Assembly (NCBI RefSeq): GCF_947492815.1
Contig: NZ_CANLOB010000003.1
Coordinates: 186,001-250,000, forward strand
Direction of reading: 5' to 3'
From: an uncultured Dokdonia sp.
GTDB lineage: Bacteria; Bacteroidota; Bacteroidia; Flavobacteriales; Flavobacteriaceae
Length of the DNA: 64,000 bases
Part shown: positions 7,984-17,111 of the stretch, in pieces
How the letters are laid out: every line of letters starts with the position of its first letter
Numbering within the stretch: the first letter of the stretch is position 1
Position numbers and translations under genes: made by a program
The notes under the pieces: generated by a model
Databases searched by the model: none
Told to the model about the DNA's origin: nothing
What the model saw: only the letters and a program-made list of their open reading frames with translations

Positions 7984-8778
7984 TCATACCCTACCTCCTG
8001 CTTTGAGTTTATGTGTTGCTTCTTTAAAAAATTGATATCCTTCCTTGATTGTGCTTTTATCACTAAGTTCAAGCACAGCACCATTAAAAGTTGTGTTCCA
8101 ATAGCCGTTTTTTAACTCAGATATATTATTTACATTCACAGCAAGTTCTCCTGCGTAACCTTTTACATATAGATAAAAGTTTGAATAATTATCATCTGGA
8201 AGTGCCATTCCTAAGCCTATACTATGACGTTTCCTTTTATTGAACGTATAGAGCGAGGCAATATCAAAATGATGTGGCCAGACTCGAATTTCTGAATGTG
8301 GTTTAAATTCCTGAAGCGCGTCTTCTAACGCAAGGTGTGCCATAAGTCTATAATGCATAATCTGCTTTAATCTTGGTATATTTTCAAGATGATATACGTA
8401 ATTATCGGTTATGGTTTTGTAGGGCAACTGGTAATGCATTTCGTATTTTAAAGGCAATGAAATACCACTTTCTATTGCTCTGAGTCCTATCCAGTTTAAG
8501 ACTTCGCTGTGCGACTTCCCTTGTAAAGGAAACTTAATTTTAGCAGTATCTCCTACCCACCATTCTATTGAAAAGGATGAATAACTAAAAGCTAAAACAT
8601 CATTGTTTTGGTTTAAAGGTCTTGTGGTTATACAGCCACAACCCGTCAATGATTTTAGGTTGATATGACTATCGTCTTTTTTCTTAGGCAGAAAGCTATT
8701 TGCTGTAGCGGCGAGGTATTGAATGATTTTATGTACCTCTGTTTCTACTTTTTGATGTGATATTGTATAAATTCCCAT
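7984..8778 (-). CDS. Conserved hypothetical cytosolic protein
   Basis: A 264-residue protein without signal peptide or membrane segment. I do not recognise the family. Visible features are GCGCITTRPL near residue 47, a His/Trp-rich stretch (SEIRVWPHHFDIASLYTF, about 165-182) that could bind a metal or ligand, and a Tyr/Gly-rich segment (NFYLYVKGYAGELAV). It lies 131 bases upstream of the glutaredoxin-like gene and 13 bases below the barrel protein gene, all on the minus strand. It may be the third gene of a protease-barrel-hypothetical operon. Confidence 0.6.
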   Translation of the reverse strand: MGIYTISHQKVETEVHKIIQYLAATANSFLPKKKDDSHINLKSLTGCGCITTRPLNQNNDVLAFSYSSFSIEWWVGDTAKIKFPLQGKSHSEVLNWIGLRAIESGISLPLKYEMHYQLPYKTITDNYVYHLENIPRLKQIMHYRLMAHLALEDALQEFKPHSEIRVWPHHFDIASLYTFNKRKRHSIGLGMALPDDNYSNFYLYVKGYAGELAVNVNNISELKNGYWNTTFNGAVLELSDKSTIKEGYQFFKEATHKLKAGGRV

Positions 8779-8791
8779 AATACTTGTTTTT

Positions 8792-11700
8792 TTAAAAAGG
8801 AAGACTTAATCCAAATGTGATACGTCCACCTTCATCAGAATTGAAATAAGCAAAGTTGAGTGCTGCAAATCCTCCCATCTTAAAATAAACACCTCCACCA
8901 GGTGATGTATGCCACTCATCTGAATCTTCATTCTCTAACCATACGCGTCCATAATCAAATCCCGCATAGGCACCCACGGCAATAGGTACAATTCCATTAC
9001 GTAATCTACCTAATGAGACTCTAAAATCCGTACTGTGGTAAAAAGATTGTTTGCCTGTAAAGCGCTCGTTTCTAAAACCTCTTAAACCATCGTTACCGCC
9101 TATAGTTGCTCCTTGGTAGAACTCAAACTCGTTACTCAAATTTATTTGTCCTTTTACTTTTGAAGCGAGAATGAGTGTGCCACGATTATCTAATTTGGTT
9201 GCAATACGTGCTTCAGGAATAAGGTATCCAAAGCTGTTGCTGTTTTCTAAGTTAGATGTGTAGCCAGCGGTAAGTTTAAATCCTAGTCCCGCTTTTGAAA
9301 CCACGGCATTCTTAAGATTGTCATACTCATACGAGGCTTCTATACTCCCAAAATTTTGACCTTCAAAGTTCTCTGGATTTATGCCTGCTTGTGCTATAAA
9401 ACGGTCGGCAGTATTTTCTATCTCATAATTATCGTAACGTACGCCCAGTTTAATCTCGCTTCCTTGATAGCCTCTAAAAATGAGAGATGGCGCAACCGAT
9501 AAACGTCGTGTACGAACCCGGTTAAAATCTCTTCCAAAATCATCTTCAAAATTTTCGGTCTCATTCCCAAAACCAAAGAAGTTATTGGTATAGTTAGGGC
9601 TGCTGTAACCTGCTTCTAGGCCAAAGTTTACTTTATCAAAAATGTATGCAAATTCTCCAGAATAAGAGGCATTCACACTACTTGTTTCATAAAAATAAGT
9701 GAGTCCTAAATGATGTTCATCTGTAAACGGGTTTCTAACCAATGAGTTTTTTTGATAATTAAAGCGTGCGCCTATTCCTAAACCATCATCTGGGTCAAAG
9801 CCTAAAAGCGGTGTGATATTGCTTAAATCCCTGCGGTGCTTTTTAAAATAATAGGTGTTAAGGTCATAATTATCTGAAAGCATTTTTGCAACTGGCTGAC
9901 TAAAGGTATTTTGTTCACTTTTATGGTCGTACACTTTGAGGTTTTTGCGATTGAGTGCTTGGTACGTGTCGTTCCCGTTCCCACCAATGATTTTTATATG
10001 AATGGTTTTATTGCCATTACCTTCTACTTTAAAAGTGTCATCATCTGCAAGACCATAAATCCATATTTCCTTGGTATTACTTCTATCATATGTAACATCC
10101 CAGAACACTTCGCCCATTTCTTCTTGGGTCTGGCGCTCACCTATAATTCTAGTCTTGCCATCCGGCATTCTAGTAATAATAAATAAATCTTTCTTATCTG
10201 TTCCTGTAATAAGAACGCAACGAGATAGGTATTCAAACATATCATTTGCATTACTCTCAATGTTTGCTAATCTGCCTTTGAGTGCTTTCTTTACACGAGT
10301 TACTTTTTCTTGGTCTATTTCTGGTGGAAGATGTGTAAATGCTTTTTCAATGACATCCTCTGTGATATTTGCTTTTATAAATTGTGCTTCTTCTATCCAG
10401 TCTTCTCTTTTATGGTCTTTCAGTACTGTGAGGTCTACATCATCTCCTGCATCGTTATACCATTTTACGTGCTTATAATTTTCATCATATCGCTGCATAA
10501 AACGTAATGGCGGTGTAAGTGCGGTCAATGTTCCCAAAATAAATCCATCAAAATCTGAATAGACCTGATCGCGGTCTCGTGGAATAGGGCGGTAGTGCAT
10601 CTTACCATTTTCATCTTCGGTCTCGCTCCATTTCCATTGGTCTGCGTGCCGGTCCCAATCGCCTATGAGGTTGTCAAAAATACGTGTGCGGATGTATAAT
10701 CGTTCATCTATGGTAACATCATCTTTATTGCGCAATTCTTCAAAAAGCTCAAGGGTATTGATGATGTTATCGCCTGCGCCTAAAGATGCTACATCTTCCT
10801 GACCGTCTGATAAACGTTCTTCAATAAAATAAATAGTATCGCCATAATCATCATTATAATTGCCTAGCGCATTCTGTTTTGGAATGTAATATAATGCTGG
10901 GTTTGGGTGTAAAATGCCCACAGCATCCGCAAGGTCGCCTATGGTTAATGCACCGTATGGATTTGCTGTGGTCCAGTAATCTTGTAACAATTGAATAAAA
11001 TAGGTTTGCTCTACTTCAGCTTCAAGATATTCTGTTTTAAATAAGAAGTATTGTATAAACCTAAGAGCACTTTTCTTTGCGCTACGCATTGCGTATTGTC
11101 TTCCATCTTTATCTACCAAGCGTATAGAATTGGTCTGATGTCCGCCCCCTTTGCGTAAAGGCTTCAAACCACCGTATAATGTATCTAGTAAAGCAGTTTT
11201 TATTTTAATTTTTGTGGTATAATCCTCTCGGTAATGTTCTCCCCAAAGTGCTTTATAAAACCCACTTCTTTCCAGTTCTTCTTCCGTATAAATAGATTTG
11301 TTTACATACTGCGGACTTTCATATTCCTTATAATCTTGCATTGCTACCATTTCATAAGGTGGTCGCACTTCTTTTGAAAAAACAGTCGTACTAAAACCGT
11401 TTGACGCATCATAAAAACTTACCCAAACTGCTCCATCTTTAAATTGAGTTATTTTAGAAAAGCCCAATTGCGAACTACTGAATCCACCTTTTATAGAACC
11501 AACCTTTGCAGTTGCACTTCCAGAACCGCTTATGATATTTGGGATTCCCTTAATGTCAAAATATTGCAAGCTGTTGTCGTGAGCACTTAATAACACTACA
11601 TTTTTGGTTTGTCTTGCAATAGTGACCACTCGCTCACTTAATTCTTTATAATGCACATTACTTACGTCTTGTGGGTTGACCCCAAAACTAAATTGAGAAC

Positions 11701-12355
11701 CAGCTCGCCCCAGGCTTTCTACAGGGTGATGCATAGCAAGAATGACTGTTTTGCCTTCACTCTTTTTTATGGTGCTTTCCAGTTCTACATAAAATTCTTC
11801 TTTGGTTTTTATATCGCAATGTTCATTAAGTGTAGCATATGCGTCCCAATTCATTATCGCCCATTGAGAATCAATAATAACCATATCTACCTCATCATTA
11901 ATTTTTACACGCTTCATAGGGCAGCCTCGCTCTGGTTGAAAAGTATTTTTACCTACAGCCTTGTCTATGGTTTTTTCAATGTTTTTGAGATTTTCAAAAC
12001 CTCCCGACCACTCGGTATCTCCTGGGATAAAATAGGAAGTGCCATTAAACGAATTAGCAAGTTTGGTTTGTAGTTGGAGCGTGTTTTTATCTTCTAAATT
12101 TATGGCGTTTCCTAAAAACAGTAGTGTGCTTTCTTTTGGAACGTTTTCTGTAGTTTTTTGTAAACCGTTAAGCACTTCTTGCAATCGTGTAGTGGTGCCT
12201 TGGGCTGTGTTACCTATGGCGTAAAAGGTATGGGATACTTCTTTGTTGGGTAGTTGTTGCGTTGAAAACCGTGCCTCACTTTGTTGCGCTTTCGCGAAAG
12301 CGGAAACAAACAACAACATTCCTATTAGTAAATGTAAAATTAGCTTCATCTTCAA
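8792..12355 (-). CDS. Outer-membrane barrel protein with degenerate metallophosphoesterase domain
   Basis: A 1187-residue protein. A signal peptide (LILHLLIGMLLFVSAFAKAQ) is followed by a calcineurin-like phosphoesterase domain (about 35-330), a middle region (about 350-790) and a C-terminal BamA/surface-antigen-like beta barrel (about 800-1187, ending ITFGLSLPF). In the phosphoesterase domain the usual metal-ligand motifs are altered: GDxG is AIGNTAQG, GDN is LGNAIN and GNHD is PGDTEW, while one histidine segment (AMHHPVES) remains. Activity is therefore doubtful. The middle region keeps kinase-like or ligand segments (DRHADQWKW, IPRDRDQVYSDFDG). The signal peptide is encoded across a GCTTTCGCGAAAGC palindrome. 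The start abuts the stop of the upstream HtrA gene, so the two form an operon for envelope function. Confidence 0.8.
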   Translation of the reverse strand: MKMKLILHLLIGMLLFVSAFAKAQQSEARFSTQQLPNKEVSHTFYAIGNTAQGTTTRLQEVLNGLQKTTENVPKESTLLFLGNAINLEDKNTLQLQTKLANSFNGTSYFIPGDTEWSGGFENLKNIEKTIDKAVGKNTFQPERGCPMKRVKINDEVDMVIIDSQWAIMNWDAYATLNEHCDIKTKEEFYVELESTIKKSEGKTVILAMHHPVESLGRAGSQFSFGVNPQDVSNVHYKELSERVVTIARQTKNVVLLSAHDNSLQYFDIKGIPNIISGSGSATAKVGSIKGGFSSSQLGFSKITQFKDGAVWVSFYDASNGFSTTVFSKEVRPPYEMVAMQDYKEYESPQYVNKSIYTEEELERSGFYKALWGEHYREDYTTKIKIKTALLDTLYGGLKPLRKGGGHQTNSIRLVDKDGRQYAMRSAKKSALRFIQYFLFKTEYLEAEVEQTYFIQLLQDYWTTANPYGALTIGDLADAVGILHPNPALYYIPKQNALGNYNDDYGDTIYFIEERLSDGQEDVASLGAGDNIINTLELFEELRNKDDVTIDERLYIRTRIFDNLIGDWDRHADQWKWSETEDENGKMHYRPIPRDRDQVYSDFDGFILGTLTALTPPLRFMQRYDENYKHVKWYNDAGDDVDLTVLKDHKREDWIEEAQFIKANITEDVIEKAFTHLPPEIDQEKVTRVKKALKGRLANIESNANDMFEYLSRCVLITGTDKKDLFIITRMPDGKTRIIGERQTQEEMGEVFWDVTYDRSNTKEIWIYGLADDDTFKVEGNGNKTIHIKIIGGNGNDTYQALNRKNLKVYDHKSEQNTFSQPVAKMLSDNYDLNTYYFKKHRRDLSNITPLLGFDPDDGLGIGARFNYQKNSLVRNPFTDEHHLGLTYFYETSSVNASYSGEFAYIFDKVNFGLEAGYSSPNYTNNFFGFGNETENFEDDFGRDFNRVRTRRLSVAPSLIFRGYQGSEIKLGVRYDNYEIENTADRFIAQAGINPENFEGQNFGSIEASYEYDNLKNAVVSKAGLGFKLTAGYTSNLENSNSFGYLIPEARIATKLDNRGTLILASKVKGQINLSNEFEFYQGATIGGNDGLRGFRNERFTGKQSFYHSTDFRVSLGRLRNGIVPIAVGAYAGFDYGRVWLENEDSDEWHTSPGGGVYFKMGGFAALNFAYFNSDEGGRITFGLSLPF

Positions 12356-13450
12356 TTAATTAGTAATTAAAAAATTGCGTCTCGTTTCTGAAACATCAAG
12401 AGTTGTTGTGTAGGTTTTTCCAGCGCGTACGTATGTAACGGCTAGTGTTTCTTTATCTAGCATATCTGTTCTTGCAGCCAAAAGGCAGTCTGTATGACAG
12501 GTTTTATGGTCGTTGATGGAAGTAACAATATCACCACCTAGTAACATCTCACGACCATTAATGGTGCTTTTAATATATCCAGCACGTAAACCTGCTTTTT
12601 TTGCTGGACTACCCTTAGCAATACTTTGTATAATAACGCCACCTTCTAGAGCGCTATTAAATACAAGCGCAAAGTCTTCCTTTTGTAATAAGATACCATC
12701 TATGCCCATCCAAGGTCTGTTTTCAAAAGCTAGAATATCTTTTGCGGTATTAATAGAAACCGCCATACCTATGCCTTGAAAACCGCCTGAAACGGTTAAA
12801 ATGCTAGAAGCAATCCCTACCACATTACCTTCAGAATTAAATAAAGGACCACCGCTGTTGCCAGAATTTATAGCAGCATCTGTTTGTATAAACTCGACCT
12901 TTACCGTACCATCATAAATCTTATCAAAACCCCTAAATGCCGAAATAATCCCTGATGAAAATGAATGTTCCATTCCATAAGGACTTCCTATGGCATAAAT
13001 GTTTTGACCTACTGCAAGTGCATTAGAATCTCCTAAAGTGGCGTGTGTTAGTGAGGCATCAGGTACTGTAAGTTTAAGCAATGCAATATCTGCACTTTGC
13101 TCACTAAAAAGAACCGTTGCTTTACGCATTTTACCGTCTAGGGTTTTTACTACAATCTCTGAATTACCAGCTACTACGTGTGCCGCAGTAAGAATATGAC
13201 AGTCACCAGAAATGAGAACACCAGAACCCAAGCCACCGCTTTCTTTTACACCAGTATTTGTAGCGACTTGTGAGCGTGTAAATATGGTAACTACTGCGGG
13301 AAGTACTTTTGTGTATAGGTTTGCCGCATCTTTTTCGGCTTTGCTTAAGGTCTTTGAAATATTGCGTTGCTGGGGTTGCGCGTGTTGGTCTAATTGTGCA
13401 CTTACTGAAAAAAAGACAAGAAATATAAGGATGGATAAAATGATTCTCAT
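12356..13450 (-). CDS. HtrA/DegP-like trypsin-fold serine protease with PDZ domain
   Basis: A 364-residue periplasmic protease. A signal peptide (MRIILSILIFLVFFSVSA) is followed by a trypsin-like domain with the full catalytic triad (His in LTAAHVV, Asp in SADIALLKL, Ser in NSGNSGGPLF). A single PDZ domain spans about 245-345 (GVIIQSIAKGSPAKKAGLRAG). It would degrade or hold misfolded envelope proteins. Family members usually have one or two PDZ domains; this one is short. Its stop is directly followed by the start of the large barrel protein gene, so it may process or assist that protein. No regulatory site is recognised upstream. Confidence 0.9.
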   Translation of the reverse strand: MRIILSILIFLVFFSVSAQLDQHAQPQQRNISKTLSKAEKDAANLYTKVLPAVVTIFTRSQVATNTGVKESGGLGSGVLISGDCHILTAAHVVAGNSEIVVKTLDGKMRKATVLFSEQSADIALLKLTVPDASLTHATLGDSNALAVGQNIYAIGSPYGMEHSFSSGIISAFRGFDKIYDGTVKVEFIQTDAAINSGNSGGPLFNSEGNVVGIASSILTVSGGFQGIGMAVSINTAKDILAFENRPWMGIDGILLQKEDFALVFNSALEGGVIIQSIAKGSPAKKAGLRAGYIKSTINGREMLLGGDIVTSINDHKTCHTDCLLAARTDMLDKETLAVTYVRAGKTYTTTLDVSETRRNFLITN

Positions 13451-13473
13451 AGTCGTTTTATAGTGTTTTTGTC

Positions 13474-14040
13474 TTATAATGTGGTGGAGGCAGATTTCTT
13501 AAGTTTTTCTGCATACTGCTTTCTAAATTTGACCAGTTTAGGTTCTATAATTGCGGTACAGTAGCCAAATTGCTTATTGAGTTGGTAATATTGCTGGTGT
13601 CGATCTTCGGCTTTAAAAAAACGATTAAATGGCTTAATCTCAGTAACGATAGCCTTTTCAAAATAAGGTTGTAGTTCTTTGATAACTGTATCTATAATTA
13701 CTTTTTCTCTTTGGGTTTCGTAAAAAATAATAGAACGGTATTGCGTGCCTTTGTCTGCACCCTGCTGATTTAACGAGGTAGGATTGTGCGTGGTCATAAA
13801 AATGATGAGCAATTCTTCAAGAGAAACAATCTCAGGTTCATATTCTATTTGTATTACTTCTGCGTGTCCAGTCATTCCTTTACAAATAGTTTGATATGAC
13901 GGGCAATCGTCAGTCGTGCCACCACTATAACCTGATGTGACGTTTACCACACCATTTACTTCTTGAAAAATAGCTTCTGTACACCAGAAACAGCCACCAC
14001 CTAGGGTAAGAAATTTTGTGTCGTTTATGAGATTATTCAT
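13474..14040 (-). CDS. msrA: Peptide-methionine (S)-S-oxide reductase
   Basis: A 188-residue enzyme that reduces methionine-S-sulfoxide in proteins and so repairs oxidative damage. The catalytic GGCFWCTEA motif is at residues 16-24. Substrate-binding and structural segments follow (GYSGGTTDDCPSYQTICKGMTGHAEVIQIEYEP, HNPTSLNQQGADKGTQYRSIIF). The length is normal for single-domain MsrA. It lies 23 bases upstream of the HtrA gene, near the glutaredoxin/thioredoxin-reductase group, so the area looks like an oxidative and envelope stress neighbourhood. The reductant would be thioredoxin-like. Confidence 0.96.
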   Translation of the reverse strand: MNNLINDTKFLTLGGGCFWCTEAIFQEVNGVVNVTSGYSGGTTDDCPSYQTICKGMTGHAEVIQIEYEPEIVSLEELLIIFMTTHNPTSLNQQGADKGTQYRSIIFYETQREKVIIDTVIKELQPYFEKAIVTEIKPFNRFFKAEDRHQQYYQLNKQFGYCTAIIEPKLVKFRKQYAEKLKKSASTTL

Positions 14041-14061
14041 ATTAGTTTGTTCTAATTTACT

Positions 14062-14229
14062 TTAACGGCTTGTGTAATTATTTTCATTAATTTTATTTAA
14101 AAAGTGATTTGTCGTCTCTAAAAAACTTGCGATTCTAAATGTATCAGATAGTAATATTGTATCTTCCGAAAAACCATAGAGTACTTTATCCATTATTGTT
14201 GAGGTGTCATTTGTATAGTCCATAATCAT
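14062..14229 (-). CDS. Small hypothetical protein upstream of msrA
   Basis: A 55-codon frame with ATG start that ends 21 bases before the msrA start on the same strand. A TAAAAACACA stretch precedes the start codon, which is the A-rich leader common in this phylum. The protein is acidic, begins MIMDYTNDTSTIMDK and has no signal peptide or cysteine. I do not recognise it. The tight spacing to msrA is the main reason to report it. Confidence 0.4.
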   Translation of the reverse strand: MIMDYTNDTSTIMDKVLYGFSEDTILLSDTFRIASFLETTNHFLNKINENNYTSR

Positions 14230-14591
14230 TGTGTTTTTATTTAGTGTAAAGTTATGATGGATGTACAGCCTATAGAATGACAGTACTTCCGATATATCTA
14301 TACATTTTTCCCTTAGATATTATTTGTGTTGCAGGCAATAGCTCTATTTTCTCATTACTAACCAATGTTTATCTGCTATTTAGCAAGTATGTTTTTAGAC
14401 GTATTTTGTCACTCATATATGTCGAGGTTACGTTGGTATCATCTTATTTAAATATTTTCTTTTTTTGCTTTCGCGAAAGCAGATAAAAAGTACATTTTCC
14501 ACACATAAGAGACTATGACTACAAAGAACTGAGATCCTGATAAGACAAGGAATACTATATGTTTTAATCTCTTTTTCATAGCTGTTGCATG
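14230..14591. other. Intergenic region between an AraC gene and the msrA group
   Basis: No supported gene. A 69-codon plus-strand frame at 14277-14486 is hydrophobic but has no neighbours or recognisable family, and I take it as chance. One exact GCTTTCGCGAAAGC palindrome lies at 14467-14480. Confidence 0.5.
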
Positions 14592-15374
14592 TTATAGTTG
14601 ATGTTCGGCTTCTGAAAATGTGTTAAGACGAGATGGGTACTGAATTTCCATACGTTTTTCAATATGCGCGCTTGCTTGTTTAGACTCCAGTATAATTTTT
14701 TCTTTAGCGTTCTTTACAGCGCTTTTGCCAAAGTACTTTTTTACCAATTTGCTTAAATAAGTAGGCTTATGATTAAGCAACTTTGGAATGTCTGTAAACG
14801 CTATCTTGTTTCTAAAATGGTCTTCAATAAGAAGGCTAAATTTTTTGATAATATGCAATTGTCTTTCTCCTATGGCTGGAATAATAGGGCTACCTTTTAC
14901 ACGTATGAGTGAGACATTCATTAATCTTTTAAGTAGCTCTCTTACCGTATCTACGCAACCATTAAATTGGTTAAACTCACGTTCCATAGAATCATACATC
15001 ATCCGGAAAAAATCTTGTTCGGCTTCAGAAAGTTTAAAAATGTGAGGGTGATTTACCCCAAAATACCAAAACCAATAAAAGCTTGCTTCTTCTTCCGTAT
15101 TTGACAATCTGTAAAAATCTTTGTTGTATGCTACTACTTTTACTGCTTCGTTTTGATAAGTAACTTGAACAGTATTGAGTGGTTTACAAAAAAGAACCTC
15201 CTCTTTTTTAAGAGTTATCATTTTATAGTCTACATATATATTTATAGCATTACCTCGATTATAAATAATTTTATAGAGTGCGCTTGATGTAAGTAATCCT
15301 TCGTAATCTTTGTTTTTAAAATCCGAAAGGAATAACAGTCCTCCTGTCTTTGGACAAATAATGTGATGTTGCAT
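14592..15374 (-). CDS. AraC-like regulator with truncated DNA-binding domain
   Basis: A 260-residue protein related to the regulator at 2697-3539 through the N-terminal ligand region (SALYKIIYNRGNAINIYVDYKMITLKKEEVLFCKPLNTV). The C-terminal part keeps the first helix-turn-helix (FTDIPKLLNHKPTYLSKLVKKYFG) and the linker helix (KEKIILESKQASAH). It then ends in an unrelated tail instead of the second HTH with its GFSExxHFSKFFK signature. DNA binding would therefore be weak or absent. It may act as a dimerising antagonist or be decaying. The frame is intact. It is transcribed divergently from the NtrC-type regulator. Confidence 0.7.
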   Translation of the reverse strand: MQHHIICPKTGGLLFLSDFKNKDYEGLLTSSALYKIIYNRGNAINIYVDYKMITLKKEEVLFCKPLNTVQVTYQNEAVKVVAYNKDFYRLSNTEEEASFYWFWYFGVNHPHIFKLSEAEQDFFRMMYDSMEREFNQFNGCVDTVRELLKRLMNVSLIRVKGSPIIPAIGERQLHIIKKFSLLIEDHFRNKIAFTDIPKLLNHKPTYLSKLVKKYFGKSAVKNAKEKIILESKQASAHIEKRMEIQYPSRLNTFSEAEHQL

Positions 15375-15746
15375 ATCTCAAATATTTAGAGACTCACATT
15401 CTATTGTTATGCCATTATTTTAATTAATTTGAAATCAATTATTTACAAAAAAATAACATTCAATAAAAACACAATATTTTGGGTATTCACAATATTTTGT
15501 TTGATTTCCGCATAAAATATTTCAATAATTTTTTAAAAAAGATATTTCATGGTACAGCAGTGCTGGTCTGAACTACGCCTCCCATATATTGTAGGTGTAC
15601 AAAATGCGAGATTTTTTTATGCTTGGTTTTTTAATAGCTATTTGATATGCAATCATTTATAAACAGGAACATTTTGGCACGTTTATGGTTATTATAGGAA
15701 CAAAATCTGAAAATTATGTTAATTTTGAGATATATAAAATCTAAAG
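15375..15746. other. Divergent promoter region between AraC-like and NtrC-type genes
   Basis: No gene. The 12-bp direct repeat CACAATATTTTG occurs at 15470-15481 and 15488-15499, 18 bp apart, which could be a tandem operator. TAATTTTG near 15720 fits a flavobacterial -7 element for the downstream regulator. A weak sigma-54-like TGGCAC box is at 15675-15680 but its -12 part is poor. Confidence 0.4.
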
Positions 15747-17111
15747 ATGTCAAAAAAATTACTCATTGTAGAAGATGAATTCTTAATTGCAAATGAAGTT
15801 AGAAGTATTGTAACGCAATTAGGGTATGCTGTAATGGGTGTTTCTAAATCTGCCAAAGAAGCTTTAAAAGCCATTGAATCGGAAAGGCCAGATTTAGCAC
15901 TCCTAGACATCAACATTATAGGCAATACAAACGGCATTGAGCTCGCTAAAACGTTACAAAAAAAACAAGGTATTAAGCATCTCTTCATCACATCATACGC
16001 TGATGATGCCATTATAAAAGAAATGAACCAGACCCAACCGTTGGGTTATATTTTAAAACCATTTGACGAAAGAGATATCCGTGTAGCATTGCAGATGGCA
16101 ATAGCCAAATTAGATGTTACTCATTCTGTCCTGACTGATAAAGACAATACAGGCACAAAAATAGACAAAACTGCAGTAGGTAATAGCCCTAAAATTTTAG
16201 AAGCATTAAAGAAAGTTGCGCTAGTAGCATCTACAGATGTTACTGTTTTATTAACTGGCGAAACAGGCGTGGGCAAGGAAGTAATGATGCAGGCCCTCTT
16301 TGATAATTCTACCAAGAATAACAAAAAATTAGTGAAAGTTAACTGTGCAGCGATACCCTTAGAACTTATAGAATCTGTACTCTTTGGGCACGAAAAAGGC
16401 AGTTTTACGGGTGCAACAGAAAAACGCATAGGCAAATTTGAGCAAGCAAACGGTGGTACTATTTTTCTTGATGAAATAGGTGAGCTCCCGCTAACAAGTC
16501 AATCTAAATTGTTACGTACGCTACAGGAAAAAGAAATTGAATCTGTAGGTAGTTCTGTCCAGAAAAAAATTGATGTTCGTGTTATTGCTGCAACAAATAA
16601 AAATTTACCTCAATGTGTAAAGGATGGCACTTTTAGAGCAGATTTATACTTTAGACTTAGTACTTTTCCTATTGCTATTGCACCACTTAGAGAACGTAAA
16701 GAAGATATATTATTACTTTCAGAATATTTTATTAATAAAGCTTGTCAGCGATTTGATAGAGATATCATTCATTTATCAAAAGAATCTAAAAAACGCTTAT
16801 TACAGTATTCTTGGCCGGGTAATGTAAGAGAGCTGCAACACGTTATAGACCGTTCTATTTTACTTAATGAAGGAAAAGATTTAGACATTAAAATAGAAAA
16901 GATTAATGATACTCAAAGTAATGGTTCTGAAGCGTTTCAATTAAAATCTCTCGAAGAAATAGAACGGCAACAAATTATTGAAACCTTAAAATACTGTAAC
17001 GGAAAAGTACGCGGCACTGACGGCGCGGCAGAAATCTTAAAACTACATCCCAATACGCTGGATTTTAAAATTAAAAAACTAAACATTAACAAAGCAACCT
17101 TGTTTTCGTAG
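15747..17111 (+). CDS. NtrC-type sigma-54-dependent response regulator
   Basis: A 454-residue regulator. The receiver domain (about 1-120) has acidic residues ED near the N terminus, the phosphoacceptor Asp in LALLDINI, and Lys in ILKPFDE. An AAA+ domain (about 145-385) follows with Walker A GETGVGKE, the sigma-54 contact loop GSFTGA (GAFTGA in most homologues), Walker B FLDEIGELPL and the arginine finger region. The C terminus holds a Fis-type helix-turn-helix (GAAEILKLHPNTLDFKIKKL). It would activate transcription from RpoN promoters when phosphorylated. Its stop overlaps by one base the start of the kinase gene, so the two are one operon and one signalling pair. Confidence 0.95.
   Translation: MSKKLLIVEDEFLIANEVRSIVTQLGYAVMGVSKSAKEALKAIESERPDLALLDINIIGNTNGIELAKTLQKKQGIKHLFITSYADDAIIKEMNQTQPLGYILKPFDERDIRVALQMAIAKLDVTHSVLTDKDNTGTKIDKTAVGNSPKILEALKKVALVASTDVTVLLTGETGVGKEVMMQALFDNSTKNNKKLVKVNCAAIPLELIESVLFGHEKGSFTGATEKRIGKFEQANGGTIFLDEIGELPLTSQSKLLRTLQEKEIESVGSSVQKKIDVRVIAATNKNLPQCVKDGTFRADLYFRLSTFPIAIAPLRERKEDILLLSEYFINKACQRFDRDIIHLSKESKKRLLQYSWPGNVRELQHVIDRSILLNEGKDLDIKIEKINDTQSNGSEAFQLKSLEEIERQQIIETLKYCNGKVRGTDGAAEILKLHPNTLDFKIKKLNINKATLFS

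Noticed and set aside
14277..14486. 69-codon plus-strand frame
   Set aside because: Hydrophobic by base composition, partly made of the dispersed palindrome region, and without supporting context.
15675..15690. Sigma-54 promoter before the NtrC-type regulator
   Set aside because: TGGCAC is present but the -12 part reads TGGTT instead of TTGCA/T, so it is too weak to call.
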